Positions 63,942-64,000 of a stretch of DNA of 64,000 nt are shown here, in pieces (within the stretch, counting starts at the first letter, position 1; each line of letters begins with the position of its first letter). The position numbers and the translations under genes were made by a program. The DNA is from Nostoc sp. 'Peltigera membranacea cyanobiont' 210A (lineage in GTDB: Bacteria > Cyanobacteriota > Cyanobacteriia > Cyanobacteriales > Nostocaceae), in assembly GCF_002246015.1 (NCBI RefSeq), contig NZ_NOLJ01000012.1, positions 185,525 through 249,524 of the forward strand, written 5' to 3'. The notes under the pieces are model-generated. The model ran no database searches, was not told the origin of the DNA, and saw only the letters and a list, made by a program, of their open reading frames with translations.

Positions 63942-64000
63942 ATGGCACGAAAAATACGTCGCCTTCCTAAACTACTCACCAAGCTGTATGAAGACGAGTT
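63942..64000 (+). CDS. Possible gene start cut by the window end
   Basis: ATG at 63942 opens a frame (MARKIRRLPKLLTKLYEDE) that runs off the window end. It is basic and could be the N-terminus of a small basic protein. There is no clear ribosome site except GGTAATATT. Too short to identify. Confidence 0.35.
   Translation, partial: MARKIRRLPKLLTKLYEDE

Overview
The window looks like chromosome of a filamentous, probably heterocyst-forming cyanobacterium of the Nostoc/Anabaena group. The signs are frequent HIP1 octamers (GCGATCGC) on an AT-leaning background, a high-light-inducible protein gene, XisH/XisI proteins, SLH-OprB type porins, several Uma2 and DUF2887 nuclease-like proteins, heptamer tandem repeats and many small dispersed repeats typical of Nostocales. 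I saw no rRNA, tRNA, CRISPR array or intact transposase gene. All product names come from reading motifs by eye; no search was run.

Layout. 1-0.9 kb: a probably truncated hypothetical gene and an hli gene behind a consensus HLR1 (RpaB) site. 0.9-9 kb: a minus-strand module of a dynamin-like GTPase, an Hsp70/actin-fold ATPase of about 990 residues and a third protein, resembling SrfC-SrfB-SrfA, with DUF2887 genes inserted. 9-16 kb: a 0.9-kb spacer with a MITE-like element and an orphan terminator, a large orphan sensor kinase, a 215-bp inverted-repeat element, then a cyclase-family hydrolase and an aldehyde dehydrogenase. 16-19 kb: Uma2, a UPF0175-like protein and XisI/XisH, the last three between direct repeats. 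19-22.5 kb: a caspase-STAND-pentapeptide protein divergent from a Trypco1-like protein. 22.5-27.4 kb: a glycosyltransferase, two VTT (TVP38/DedA-like) membrane proteins, a base-composition outlier NTF2-like gene and a MerA-like flavoprotein. 27.6-39.6 kb: a PA14/Calx-beta/sugar dehydrogenase, MgtE, an SDR, an ATP-grasp ligase, a Ser/Thr kinase and an EamA transporter. 39.7-46.3 kb: a partial contractile-injection-system (eCIS) locus with a DUF4255 cap-like protein, an AAA ATPase and a candidate effector. 46.3-53.6 kb: an HTH-STAND-TPR protein, Uma2, a signal-peptidase-like protein lacking its nucleophile, a PIN toxin-antitoxin pair between direct repeats, a di-iron protein and UppS. 54-64 kb: a gene broken by a stop codon, a porin, thioredoxin, FabG, a reverse-transcriptase fragment, DUF2887, a WecA/TagO-like transferase and a CIRCE-controlled groEL.

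How it fits together. Much of the window is accessory: conflict or stress-type modules (SrfABC-like, caspase-STAND with Trypco1, STAND-TPR, PIN toxin-antitoxin, XisHI, Uma2, DUF2887, eCIS parts) set among housekeeping genes. The second theme is small repeats. They form intergenic palindromes, they flank two toxin-antitoxin-like cassettes, and in three genes (sensor kinase, second VTT protein, uppS) they have been absorbed in frame into the protein.
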